A stretch of 64,000 bases of DNA from a virus. A program made the translations under genes and the position numbers. The notes under the pieces are model-generated. The model had not been told where the DNA came from. It worked only from the letters and a program-made list of their open reading frames with translations, and searched no databases. The stretch covers positions 1-64,000 of the IMG/VR virus record IMGVR_UViG_3300017917_000405, one strand, 5' to 3'. This document shows, piece by piece, positions 43,623 through 51,963 of this stretch. Numbering within the stretch: the stretch's first letter is position 1; each line of letters begins with the position of its first letter.

Positions 43623-44515
43623 TAGATTGCCCTAAAGTTAAACTTCTTATATTGAGCAAGCAATGAATCAACGAAGATGTTTCCACTACCAAGACTAATT
43701 GAGTCTGCAAACGATAGGCTGAATGCATCATTTGAAATAGACTTAATACCCTTTGAGCGATACCCAAAGTCTTGACAAAGAAATTGTTCTACTAGAAGTA
43801 CGGTTGCAAGATATACGTTATGCGGAACAAATTTTTCTCCAAATTCTCCATAAAACATATATCTTGAACCCTTTTTAAATATTGGAGATGATCCAATTAC
43901 CGTAGTCTCTGCCCATTCTAGAATATCTTCACCTTCATTAGCAAAGCGCAATTGATATCCACTTGGAGAGATTGCTAAAACCCTGTCCCAATAGTTTAGA
44001 GTTGGATCTGCGGTAGTGTCATATAGAAGTTCATCGTTCTGATAAATTTTTGATACTGATACTACTTTATCGTTTAGATTAATTGCATCAGATCCTTGAC
44101 CAAATGACTCAGACTTTGTATTCTTAAAAGCAAATGATGCAATATTACTGTCTATCCATGATCTTGCCATTCTTTCTAAATCTATAATTTTTGCATCTGG
44201 GTATTCAGTTGAGTCTAGTGATAGTTCTGATCTGATCTGAGAAGCAGTTGCGTATGGCCTTACAATGGCAATCTCATAGTTTGTAGATGCTCCTCCATTA
44301 TAAGAAACAGAAAGAATTGCATGTCTGTCATATGCCGCCTGAGCCTTTGTAAGAACAATATTAAACGTTGTTCCAGATACTAGCGTTCCGTTTCCACTAG
44401 CAAATTGAGATCCTGTGTCAATATCCGTGAGAGTATACGCAAGCGTTGTTGTTCCAGATGGAGCAATTATGGATATTGTTAGTGTAGAGTCATACTCTCT
44501 TAGATATTCTTTCAT
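43622..44515 (-). CDS. Head-tail connector protein with Ig-like N-terminal domain
   Basis: 297 residues. Residues 1-90 are Ig-like (STLTISIIAPSGTTTLAYTLTDIDTG...AQAAYDRHAILSVSYNGGA). From about 95 comes the connector core: ASQIRSELSLDSTEYPDAKIIDLERMARSWIDSNIA, typical of HK97 gp6-type adaptors, then beta segments. The extra Ig domain may decorate the virion neck. It abuts the SAP-like gene (1-base overlap at 44515). Confidence 0.6.
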   Translation of the reverse strand: MKEYLREYDSTLTISIIAPSGTTTLAYTLTDIDTGSQFASGNGTLVSGTTFNIVLTKAQAAYDRHAILSVSYNGGASTNYEIAIVRPYATASQIRSELSLDSTEYPDAKIIDLERMARSWIDSNIASFAFKNTKSESFGQGSDAINLNDKVVSVSKIYQNDELLYDTTADPTLNYWDRVLAISPSGYQLRFANEGEDILEWAETTVIGSSPIFKKGSRYMFYGEFGEKFVPHNVYLATVLLVEQFLCQDFGYRSKGIKSISNDAFSLSFADSISLGSGNIFVDSLLAQYKKFNFRAI

Positions 44516-44913
44516 TATTCACCGCTATAAAAAGCGGAGACCTCCTTTGGCGTTGCTTCTCTAATACGATGACTAGATCTGCTAAGTATTTCTTCTGCAA
44601 TTTGTCTATCTACTACTTTATATGGCTCATCCTTTGTAAAAAGAATTCCTTTTACTAGGTACGCCGCCTGTGGATATATTGTTGTTAAGATTACCTCTGA
44701 TTTAGTGTGATCTGTTACTTTTATTGAATCTTCTTTCTTTTCAACATTTCCACCGTCAATTGAATTAATACTGTTTAAATAATCTTGTTCTGTAAAATTA
44801 TTATCTTTAAATATTTTTAATATTTCTGCTTTCTTTTTAGCGTCACCAATATCAATTCCGCTAATTCTAGCAATCTTCTTTAGTTCTGCAACTGTTTTAT
44901 CTGAAAAAGACAT
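44515..44913 (-). CDS. Capsid-region protein with SAP-like N-terminus
   Basis: 132 residues. VAELKKIARISGIDIGDAKKKAEILKIF resembles a SAP/Rho-N type helix pair. A C-terminal part (SEVILTTIYPQAAYLVKGILFTKDEPYKVVDRQIAEEILSR) is alpha-beta. It follows the major capsid gene and its terminator, with its own GGAGGAATA ribosome site. Probably an accessory head or head-tail protein; unknown in detail. Confidence 0.5.
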   Translation of the reverse strand: MSFSDKTVAELKKIARISGIDIGDAKKKAEILKIFKDNNFTEQDYLNSINSIDGGNVEKKEDSIKVTDHTKSEVILTTIYPQAAYLVKGILFTKDEPYKVVDRQIAEEILSRSSHRIREATPKEVSAFYSGE

Positions 44914-44940
44914 TATTCCTCCTTTTTATATTTTACTATA

Positions 44941-44975
44941 AAAAAATGATGAAGCCCCGCCATTTCTGACGGGGC
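44941..44975 (-). terminator. Rho-independent terminator after major capsid gene
   Basis: GCCCCG and CGGGGC form the stem (44954-44975) with a 10-base loop, followed on the minus strand by TTCATCA and seven T. It lies 20 bases after the capsid stop. It would limit read-through into the tail genes. Confidence 0.8.
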
Positions 44976-44995
44976 AACATCTATGTTTAGAACAA

Positions 44996-46027
44996 TTATG
45001 CCTGCTCTGCGTATGCAACTGCTGACTTCTCTTCAACCATAACGCCGAAACGAACGTATACGGTGTACTCAATCGTGTCCTTCTTTGGCTTAAACTCGCG
45101 GTGTACTGTAACATCGCGCTGGAAGCCCCAAACACGGTTGCTTGGAAGAGTGATATCTGCGTAGTTGTCTGGGTAGAGAGGAACCTCAAGAACTGGAATG
45201 CCGAAGACGCGGTATTGTGCGCCTGAAGCACCGCCGAGGCGGGGAACCTGTCCGTCAATTACACGGACTGCTACTTCCTCAGGTACAGAACCCAACTTGC
45301 GTAGGTCTGCAACTAGTTCTGTGATGTGCTTGCTATTGGTGTAGAACTTAAGACCATCACGACGCGCCTTGAACTTACGGGGAAGTGCGTTGTAAAGAGC
45401 CTCAAGTGCGTCTAGGCCAAACTTCTCTGTTGAAGCAGAAGCGTTGTCCCAGATACCAGCCATATCAGCAATCGCTGCTGCTGCCTCATGACCCTCATCT
45501 GAAGTGTCACGAATCTGCTTAACGAAGCCGTTTAGTGTGTTCTGGTAGTAACCTGATGTTGAACCAGATGCACCATTGATAGCAATATCTTCAAGGTCAT
45601 TACCAAACTGAGCAGCCATCAAGCGTACAACGTGATCCTCAAGAGCATCACCCTCAATGTTATCCTCAAGGGACTCTGTTGAGAGTTCGTAGTCTAGACG
45701 GAACTTGGTTGTTGTGATTTCCAACTTGGTGAACTGTGCAGTTGAGTTAGTGCCTGTGTTATCTGCCTGAGTTGCCTTTGCAACTAGACGAGTACCAACT
45801 CTTACCTTATCAATTTCTGCTGTGTTGCCGCGCATGGTAATTCTACGACCATCTTGTGCGAGTACCATCTCATCGAACATGTAGTCGATGAACTGACGGG
45901 ACTGCTCTGGGCTAAGAACACCGCCAGTATCGCCTGCAGGTGCATTGGCTGTTGTCATTGCGCCTGGTGATTCTAGTGGTGAAATAAAAGTACCTGAAGC
46001 GGCAGCCTTATTGATTACATCACTCAT
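44996..46027 (-). CDS. Major capsid protein (HK97 fold)
   Basis: 343 residues from ATG 46027; an upstream frame start at 46093 would overlap the protease end and is rejected. Features fit HK97-type capsids: N-arm MSDVINKAAASGTF and PGAMTTANAP, P-domain and long helix (DALEALYNALPRKFKARRDGLKFYTNSKHITELVADLRK), then VFGIPVLEVPLYPDNYADITLPSNRVWGFQRDVTVHREFKPKKDTIEYTVYVRFGVMVEEKSAVAY at the C-terminus. It follows the protease gene, and a terminator follows it. Confidence 0.88.
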   Translation of the reverse strand: MSDVINKAAASGTFISPLESPGAMTTANAPAGDTGGVLSPEQSRQFIDYMFDEMVLAQDGRRITMRGNTAEIDKVRVGTRLVAKATQADNTGTNSTAQFTKLEITTTKFRLDYELSTESLEDNIEGDALEDHVVRLMAAQFGNDLEDIAINGASGSTSGYYQNTLNGFVKQIRDTSDEGHEAAAAIADMAGIWDNASASTEKFGLDALEALYNALPRKFKARRDGLKFYTNSKHITELVADLRKLGSVPEEVAVRVIDGQVPRLGGASGAQYRVFGIPVLEVPLYPDNYADITLPSNRVWGFQRDVTVHREFKPKKDTIEYTVYVRFGVMVEEKSAVAYAEQA

Positions 46028-46055
46028 TATTAACTTTTCACCTACCTTTCTTTTA

Positions 46056-47489
46056 TTAGTTAAATAGTTCGGTGGAACCGAGGAAGCGCCCACCCCACTT
46101 AGACTTTCGAATAGTGGTTTCTTCTGGAGCAGTTGTGAACTCTCCAGACTTCTTTACTGCTGAATCATCCTCAAGTGAGTTAACACGAGAGTTAACTTCA
46201 CCGATAACAGAATTAATATCAGCAAGAGCCTTTGATAGTTCGTCGTACTTGCCTGTAAGAGCCTTTGTAACGTCTGCTACTGCGGAAGCAAGAGTATTAA
46301 TTGCTTCTGCTGTGCGCTCGTTATGCTCTGTAACATTAACGACAAATTCATTGAAAGACTTATTGATTTCGTCAGCCGCCTCACCGTTTTCGGTGGAAGC
46401 GTCTGCGGCCTCACCAGCATCAGCCTTTTCGACTGATTCCTCTTCTGGTGTTGATGTATCGTCAGAAGTCTCAGTCTCGTCGGACTTTTCTACAACTTCT
46501 GCTGTCTCATCGACAATATCATCTGTCTTAGCAACTTCAACATCTTCTACAGTTTCTTCTACTGTTTCGTTTTCAGCCACTTCAACACCTCCTTTTGTAA
46601 TTTGGTCGGCAACTGACTGACTTTCAATTGCCTGTTCTGCTACATCGCTGTGTAGCAAGTCTGATTTTCTAGTGCGCTTTACGCCACTCTTAAACTTTCC
46701 CTGCTCAGGGTACTCATCAATAACGTCTTCACTAGTAATTGTATTTACATTTTCTACTTTTTCGAATGAATCTACTATGATAGAAATTGACTTTGTAAGA
46801 TCATCTGAGTCAAGAACGTCTATCCAGCCAATATTTTCAAGTGACTTCTCGCAAAGAAGGCAGTCTTTTGTTTCTGCAATATCTGTAAATGCCATTTGGT
46901 CTGTCTCGCACCAAAAAACGTTTTGAATGTCTGACTTATTAAAGATACCGTCTGCTATGGCAGTACCAGATTCAGTCTTTTGGATTGAGAAAATATTTGC
47001 TAGTTGATTTGCTGGGCTATCTACTAGAGAAAGTTCTACGAGATCATAATCTTTAATAATTCTAACGTTCTTGTCGATAGACTTATCAAAAACCATTTCT
47101 GAGTCCTTAATGTTTCCTCCAATAGAAAATCCTGTGAGTGTTCCGTCAAGTACCATTTCCCAGACATTATCTGCGCCCTTTGAAATATATGTATCTACAA
47201 ATACTCCAGAATATTGCTTGTTATCTTCTTTATTAAAAAATGATTCCTGTCTAAAGTTAACAACTTTGCCAGCAGGAATTGGCTGATGCATTAGTCTTAC
47301 ATTGCCACGGAAGTTTTCAAAAGCCTTTCTAGAAGCCTCTGATGTTACTGTATCGCCTTGACGATCAATATTGTCTAATGTAGCAAAGCCAGAAACAATT
47401 CTCTTTTCCTTGTCAACCTTTGAGATTGGCATGGTGAGAGTTACATTGTCGCCGTCGCTTGAGAAGTGTGCTTTTTGAAAATCTACCAT
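46056..47489 (-). CDS. Prohead protease with long scaffold-like tail
   Basis: 477 residues. Protease part: LTMPISKVDKEKRIVSGFATLDNIDRQGDTV, catalytic H68 (LMHQP), S122 (LTGFSIGGN), and the third-site region LVELSLVDSPAN near 150-161, the S78 (HK97 prohead protease) pattern. From about 175 it carries a Cys pair (CLLCEKS), then a strongly acidic Val/Glu/Asp-rich stretch (about 285-370), and a helical coiled-coil end (TEHNERTAEAINTLASAVADVTKALT). The tail is likely a built-in scaffold, cut during maturation. There is no Shine-Dalgarno; a TATAAT is close upstream. Confidence 0.85.
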   Translation of the reverse strand: MVDFQKAHFSSDGDNVTLTMPISKVDKEKRIVSGFATLDNIDRQGDTVTSEASRKAFENFRGNVRLMHQPIPAGKVVNFRQESFFNKEDNKQYSGVFVDTYISKGADNVWEMVLDGTLTGFSIGGNIKDSEMVFDKSIDKNVRIIKDYDLVELSLVDSPANQLANIFSIQKTESGTAIADGIFNKSDIQNVFWCETDQMAFTDIAETKDCLLCEKSLENIGWIDVLDSDDLTKSISIIVDSFEKVENVNTITSEDVIDEYPEQGKFKSGVKRTRKSDLLHSDVAEQAIESQSVADQITKGGVEVAENETVEETVEDVEVAKTDDIVDETAEVVEKSDETETSDDTSTPEEESVEKADAGEAADASTENGEAADEINKSFNEFVVNVTEHNERTAEAINTLASAVADVTKALTGKYDELSKALADINSVIGEVNSRVNSLEDDSAVKKSGEFTTAPEETTIRKSKWGGRFLGSTELFN

Positions 47490-47498
47490 AGCAATATA

Positions 47499-47504
47499 AT
47501 TATA
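47499..47504 (-). promoter_or_regulatory. -10 box before the prohead protease gene
   Basis: Minus-strand TATAAT 9 bases before the ATG at 47489. A leader of only a few bases would result, which fits the absence of a ribosome site. The gap to the portal stop is 30 bases. Confidence 0.45.
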
Positions 47505-47519
47505 TAACTTTATTCTTTA

Positions 47520-49073
47520 TTACGCTTGCTGTCTACCGTCACCTTGTGTTGCGCGACCAGTTTCATTAACATCTGGAGCATTTGATTGACGCTGTTGGTC
47601 TCTTAAACGATTTCCATTTGCTTGCGTTCTTTGCTCTGCTGCTCCTTGTGCTGTAAGTTGAACTGGTTCATCGCCGCCTGGAATACTAGACATACCCATT
47701 CTTGTTCTTACTTCATTTGGAACAACAACCTTCATTCTTAAGTAAATTTCATCAATCTTACTTTGAGTTGCTTCATCTGTAAGAGTTAATTCATTAAACT
47801 CAAGTCTGAATACGTTTGTTTTTTCTGCAACAATACGATTAATTTTCTTTTCTAATGTATCTTGTGCAGGTCTTGTAACCTGTTCCTTGAATGTTCTGTC
47901 TGCTTCACGAGCAGCGGCTAGACCAACATTTTCTGTCATTCCAACCTTTGACCCTGGAACGCGGTGTGACATAAGAACTTCTCTATCATTTGCCTTTCTA
48001 TAGTTTTCAAATGATGAGTCTTGAACCTTTGTTTCAATTGGCTCCATCTTAACTTCAACTTTATTATTTCCATCATCTGGTGGAAGTGGAACAATAACAG
48101 TTCTATGTGATTGACCACGGAGATTGTTTGAGAAGAATTCAAAAAGTTTTTCTTCTGATTGTGGAGAAATCTTTGCTCCCTTAATCCAAAGAATGTATCT
48201 TGGAACAGCCTTATTCTCAAAGTATTCAAGATTGAACCTTGACGCAAACTCTGTTCCAGCCATTGCATTCTTTGCTGCAACAATTGCTGGTACACCATAA
48301 TATGTGCTTGTTGGGCTATAGGTCTTTAGATGAATAATCTCATTTGGCCTTGGGTCATTTCCTATTGGGTTTCCTGTAGATTCGTCCTGATAGTTTTTGA
48401 AGAATACTGCTTTGCCATTAACAATTTGTACAAAGCCGTCGCGCAAACGTCGCACGCGGATTGTTGCTGCAGGTATATGACCGATATAGCCAATTTCTCC
48501 AGTTGTTTTACGTCCAATTTCAATGTACCCATTTCCAGTTGATTCCTGATCAATTAGTGCCTTTGTTAGAACAGCAACGAATGTCTCTTCATCGTTTCTT
48601 GATTCTAGCCACTCAATTGTCTGATTCTTCATTCTTGCAAGTTTTCTACGAGCGCGAGCAACTTGATCTGGATCTGTCATCTCTTCAAGTGTTTGAATAA
48701 CATCTAGTGTTGGTTTAAGATCGTATCCAAGCCCAACAATATTTGCGACCTTTGCATTAATTGCAGAATAGTTTGGAGATGAAATTTCATAAATCTTTGC
48801 GAGGGCAGCAAGATTATATGGAGGTTCGATAACATCAAAAATTCCATAGCCCATCTTCTCTGGCTGAATTTGTTTTGATGAACTTCCGTCGCCTGACTGC
48901 TCGTTATTATCAGCCTTTTCAAGTTTTCTTTTTGCGGATCGCTTAAAGTTGGTGCTTAGACCAGCAAACTTTAGCAGGTCTTCGCTTTCTAATTTAAAAT
49001 CATCTTTATCTCCAAAGTTAACCCCAGTATTTGAAGTTGCCTTTGATATTTTAACGCCCTCAATTTCTTGCAT
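47520..49073 (-). CDS. Portal protein
   Basis: 517 residues from ATG 49073 (GGAGGG ten bases upstream); an earlier start at 49109 would overlap the neighbour by 50 bases. HK97-like portal segments: YNLAALAKIYEISSPNYSAINAKVANIVGLGYDL (clip/wing), STGNGYIEIGRKTTGEIGYIGHIPAATIRVRR, GRPNEIIHLKTYSPTSTYYGVPAIVAAKNAM, RTVIVPLPPDDGNNKVEVKMEPIETKVQD and LSHRVPGSKVGMTENVGLAAAREADRTFKEQV. The Q/N-rich C-terminus is disordered. It forms the packaging channel with the terminase. Confidence 0.88.
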   Translation of the reverse strand: MQEIEGVKISKATSNTGVNFGDKDDFKLESEDLLKFAGLSTNFKRSAKRKLEKADNNEQSGDGSSSKQIQPEKMGYGIFDVIEPPYNLAALAKIYEISSPNYSAINAKVANIVGLGYDLKPTLDVIQTLEEMTDPDQVARARRKLARMKNQTIEWLESRNDEETFVAVLTKALIDQESTGNGYIEIGRKTTGEIGYIGHIPAATIRVRRLRDGFVQIVNGKAVFFKNYQDESTGNPIGNDPRPNEIIHLKTYSPTSTYYGVPAIVAAKNAMAGTEFASRFNLEYFENKAVPRYILWIKGAKISPQSEEKLFEFFSNNLRGQSHRTVIVPLPPDDGNNKVEVKMEPIETKVQDSSFENYRKANDREVLMSHRVPGSKVGMTENVGLAAAREADRTFKEQVTRPAQDTLEKKINRIVAEKTNVFRLEFNELTLTDEATQSKIDEIYLRMKVVVPNEVRTRMGMSSIPGGDEPVQLTAQGAAEQRTQANGNRLRDQQRQSNAPDVNETGRATQGDGRQQA

Positions 49074-49392
49074 TTTTAAAAGTTTCCCTCCATGCGCCAG
49101 TATCACCATATGGCGTAAGACCGCTTAACATTCTTTCTTTTTCAGACTCAAATTCTGATTCTGTTAGTCTTCCAACACCTGGAAGAAACTTTGCGGTTCC
49201 TTCTGGGCATCCCCAATATGCTGCTGCTTCTGCAATAATTTTCATTTTTTGAATATCATAGTTCCTTGATGGAATATTTAGGGTATTTCCATCATCATCC
49301 TGAAATGGATTTCCAGCCTTATCTAGCCAAATATATACACCAAAGTCTTCTGGATTTTCTACAGGAACAATTTTTTGTTGATGCTTTGACAT
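49060..49392 (-). CDS. Conserved small protein upstream of portal
   Basis: 110 residues. VYIWLDKAGNPFQDDDGNTLNIPSRNYDIQKMKIIAEAAAYWGCPEGTAKFLPGVGRLTESEFESEKERMLSGLTPYGDTGAWRETFKNARN. The mix of a short beta part and a helical, Glu-rich end recurs next to portal genes in actinophages. It may help portal or scaffold assembly. It overlaps the portal by 14 bases. Function unknown. Confidence 0.55.
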   Translation of the reverse strand: MSKHQQKIVPVENPEDFGVYIWLDKAGNPFQDDDGNTLNIPSRNYDIQKMKIIAEAAAYWGCPEGTAKFLPGVGRLTESEFESEKERMLSGLTPYGDTGAWRETFKNARN

Positions 49393-49431
49393 GACACAAT
49401 AATACCATTTTAGACATTAAAATGTCACTTG

Positions 49432-51936
49432 CTATGCAACAGTTATCCAGTTATCTGCATAAACCTGCACGTTACCTTCAATAATTTGAGGAATATCGTC
49501 TTCAGTTATGCTAATAATGTTTTCTCCAGAGTAAGAGTTTGATATTGCAAGTATTTGATTTGGAGATAATTCTTCTTCTACAATTCCTAAATATTGAATT
49601 GATACATTGCTTCCTCCTGTAGAATCTCCAAAATATATTCTTGGTGACTGTGCTGCTTTTACAATTAGCGGATTATCTAATACGATAGCAATGTGTGTCC
49701 AGGTGTCTAGAGGAATATCTATATCTAACCAATCAATGCCAGACGAAACGCTGCTAGTTGAATCAAGCACTCCGTTGATATATATGTCAGCAGATGATGG
49801 AGGTGTTGTAGACGCTACTGGGGTCCAGCCAATAATCTTTTTTGATGTATCTGTAGAGTTTCTTTTAATTAACATTGACATGCTTTTAACTCCACGATCC
49901 TCATCATTATCAAGTGAGGATACTGAGTAGTCTATATACCCACCGTTTCCAAAAAACTTTACTCCACTATGGTCTCCAAGATATATAGCACTTATTGTTT
50001 CATCTTGTATTGTCATTTTATTATCTGATGCAACAATCTGAACATTCTTTAAGTTATCTGATGCAATATATTGAACTGAAGACCCAGATGTAATCATTTT
50101 GCCAAATGACATAATTTTAAATTGACCAATAATTGGTGGAGTGTATAGACAGTCTTGTGAATCAAAAACTGTAGAAACAATAAACATGTTGTCTGCAATA
50201 TTTGTTGTGCTGTTTATACTTAAGACATTTTCTTTTTCAAGGGACATGGTTTGTGATGCGATTAATGATGTTTCTCCGTAGTGGTTAATCGTTACTTCTG
50301 CCTCTGGATTTACAACTTTTGGGTATCCATTTTCTACTGTTATTGCACCTATAAACTTTTTATTTAATGAAGATGAGTATGCGTCAAGTGCGAATTGCTC
50401 AATTGGCATTATTACATTTAATGTGCCCTTCTTGTGCATTCGAATATATTGATTATATGTAATAGTAAAGTCTTCATAGAACGTATTAAAAATAGTAGTG
50501 CTGTTTGCTGCACCCATTGTTGAGTTATATTTTATGTATGACTTGAATAGAGTAATTCTAGAAAAGTATCCATTGCTAATTGAAAATACATTATCTACTG
50601 TTCCAGCAACATCGTCTACTATCTCTCCGCCAAATGTAATTGTTGAGTCATTTGAAAATATTGTTTTATCTACATTTGTGATGTATGTTCTGTTTCCATT
50701 TAAATGAATAACATATCTTTTATTAAGTTGATCGTATGACATTCCAAATAAGTTTGATGAATCTTCAGTTACTGAGCCAATATTTGTTTCTACATAGTTT
50801 ACTGTTAGATGAGATAGTGAGTCTTTATACATTCTTACTAAAATATTTGCATTGTCTAAGACAACAGTTATTTTATTTTTTAATGTTTTATATGTTGAAA
50901 ATAGGACAAACTCGTTTGATGTGTCAAGTGTAGTAGGAGTAAACGAGAAACCAATTCCAAATGTTTCTGCAAAATACTTTGATGCTTTTCTAATCTTCAA
51001 AATATTTGATGAGTTAAATTCAAATCTGGTGGCTGATGGTGATGGATTAATATATTCGATTAGATCTGAGTTATCAAGTTGGTATCCATATCTTCCATAT
51101 ATAACGTTTTCATATATTGGCTTTGCCTGAACGTTTTCTGATGGAACTATAAGTTCTAATACCTTGTTGCTTGTATTTCCGCTGAACTTTGTATATGAAC
51201 CAGACAGGTTATCAAATATTTCTCCAGCGTAATCATATCCAAGCCCATAAACAATATGTCTTTTTGAATTTACCTCTGTGAGAATATATGGGTATAGAGC
51301 AATTGCATCTATTGTAGTTGTACCTAATTCATCATTTCCATAAAAATTAAAGTTTGTTGATGATGATGAGTGAGTATATGATGATGGTACGTTTCTGTTT
51401 GCCTTTTCATGCCTTATGCCATCTACTATAAGGTTAAAGTTTGATTTATAGCATGTAATAACAACATGATGTTGCATATTCCAAGAAGATACTGGTGCGG
51501 CAATAAAATAGTCATTATCTATATTTAAATAAATATAGTTTTTATAAATATATAACCCAAAAGACTCATCCGATCCAGCATCTAAAACTTTAAATTTTCC
51601 AGAAGAATCTGATTGATGTATTTTAATCCAAAACTCTAAAGACCAGGACTCTCCTATAGTATCTCCAGATAGTGTATTAAGCCTTGGAATAGTAAGTGAT
51701 GGATTAGATCCATTATCTAAAATGATTGAAGAGTTTCCTCCACCTAAAACTAGTGGAATTCCAGTATTTATTACTTTCATTCCAGAGTTATATACATACT
51801 CTCCGCTATGTTCTCCCGATCCGCTTGTATCTAAAAAAGATGAACATGCAACATTCTCTGTAGCACTAGTAAGGTCATCGTCAAGCGTCCATACAGCAAC
51901 AGGGTAATCTTTTAGTATAAGATCGGAATATTTCAT
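49432..51936 (-). CDS. LamG-like structural protein (834 residues)
   Basis: Several concanavalin A/LamG-like segments: TIGESWSLEFWIKIHQSDSSGKFKVLDAGSDESFGLYIYKNYIYLNIDND with WNMQHHVVITCYKSNFNLIVDGIRH near 120-200, a second near 320-420 (FAETFGIGFSFTPTTLDTSNEFVLFST), and a third near 690-800 (WTHIAIVLDNPLIVKAAQSPRIYFGD). Polymeric beta-sandwiches of this kind bind sugars. It lies between portal and RNR, an odd place for a fibre. AGAGGCCTC precedes the ATG. Confidence 0.65.
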   Translation of the reverse strand: MKYSDLILKDYPVAVWTLDDDLTSATENVACSSFLDTSGSGEHSGEYVYNSGMKVINTGIPLVLGGGNSSIILDNGSNPSLTIPRLNTLSGDTIGESWSLEFWIKIHQSDSSGKFKVLDAGSDESFGLYIYKNYIYLNIDNDYFIAAPVSSWNMQHHVVITCYKSNFNLIVDGIRHEKANRNVPSSYTHSSSSTNFNFYGNDELGTTTIDAIALYPYILTEVNSKRHIVYGLGYDYAGEIFDNLSGSYTKFSGNTSNKVLELIVPSENVQAKPIYENVIYGRYGYQLDNSDLIEYINPSPSATRFEFNSSNILKIRKASKYFAETFGIGFSFTPTTLDTSNEFVLFSTYKTLKNKITVVLDNANILVRMYKDSLSHLTVNYVETNIGSVTEDSSNLFGMSYDQLNKRYVIHLNGNRTYITNVDKTIFSNDSTITFGGEIVDDVAGTVDNVFSISNGYFSRITLFKSYIKYNSTMGAANSTTIFNTFYEDFTITYNQYIRMHKKGTLNVIMPIEQFALDAYSSSLNKKFIGAITVENGYPKVVNPEAEVTINHYGETSLIASQTMSLEKENVLSINSTTNIADNMFIVSTVFDSQDCLYTPPIIGQFKIMSFGKMITSGSSVQYIASDNLKNVQIVASDNKMTIQDETISAIYLGDHSGVKFFGNGGYIDYSVSSLDNDEDRGVKSMSMLIKRNSTDTSKKIIGWTPVASTTPPSSADIYINGVLDSTSSVSSGIDWLDIDIPLDTWTHIAIVLDNPLIVKAAQSPRIYFGDSTGGSNVSIQYLGIVEEELSPNQILAISNSYSGENIISITEDDIPQIIEGNVQVYADNWITVA

Positions 51937-51963
51937 GAGGCCTCTTATAAATTATAACGCAAT

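Noticed and set aside
46072-46620. 182-codon plus-strand frame rich in Ser/Val
   Set aside because: It is the antisense of the acidic tail of the prohead protease gene; composition explained by codon choice of that gene, with no ribosome site.
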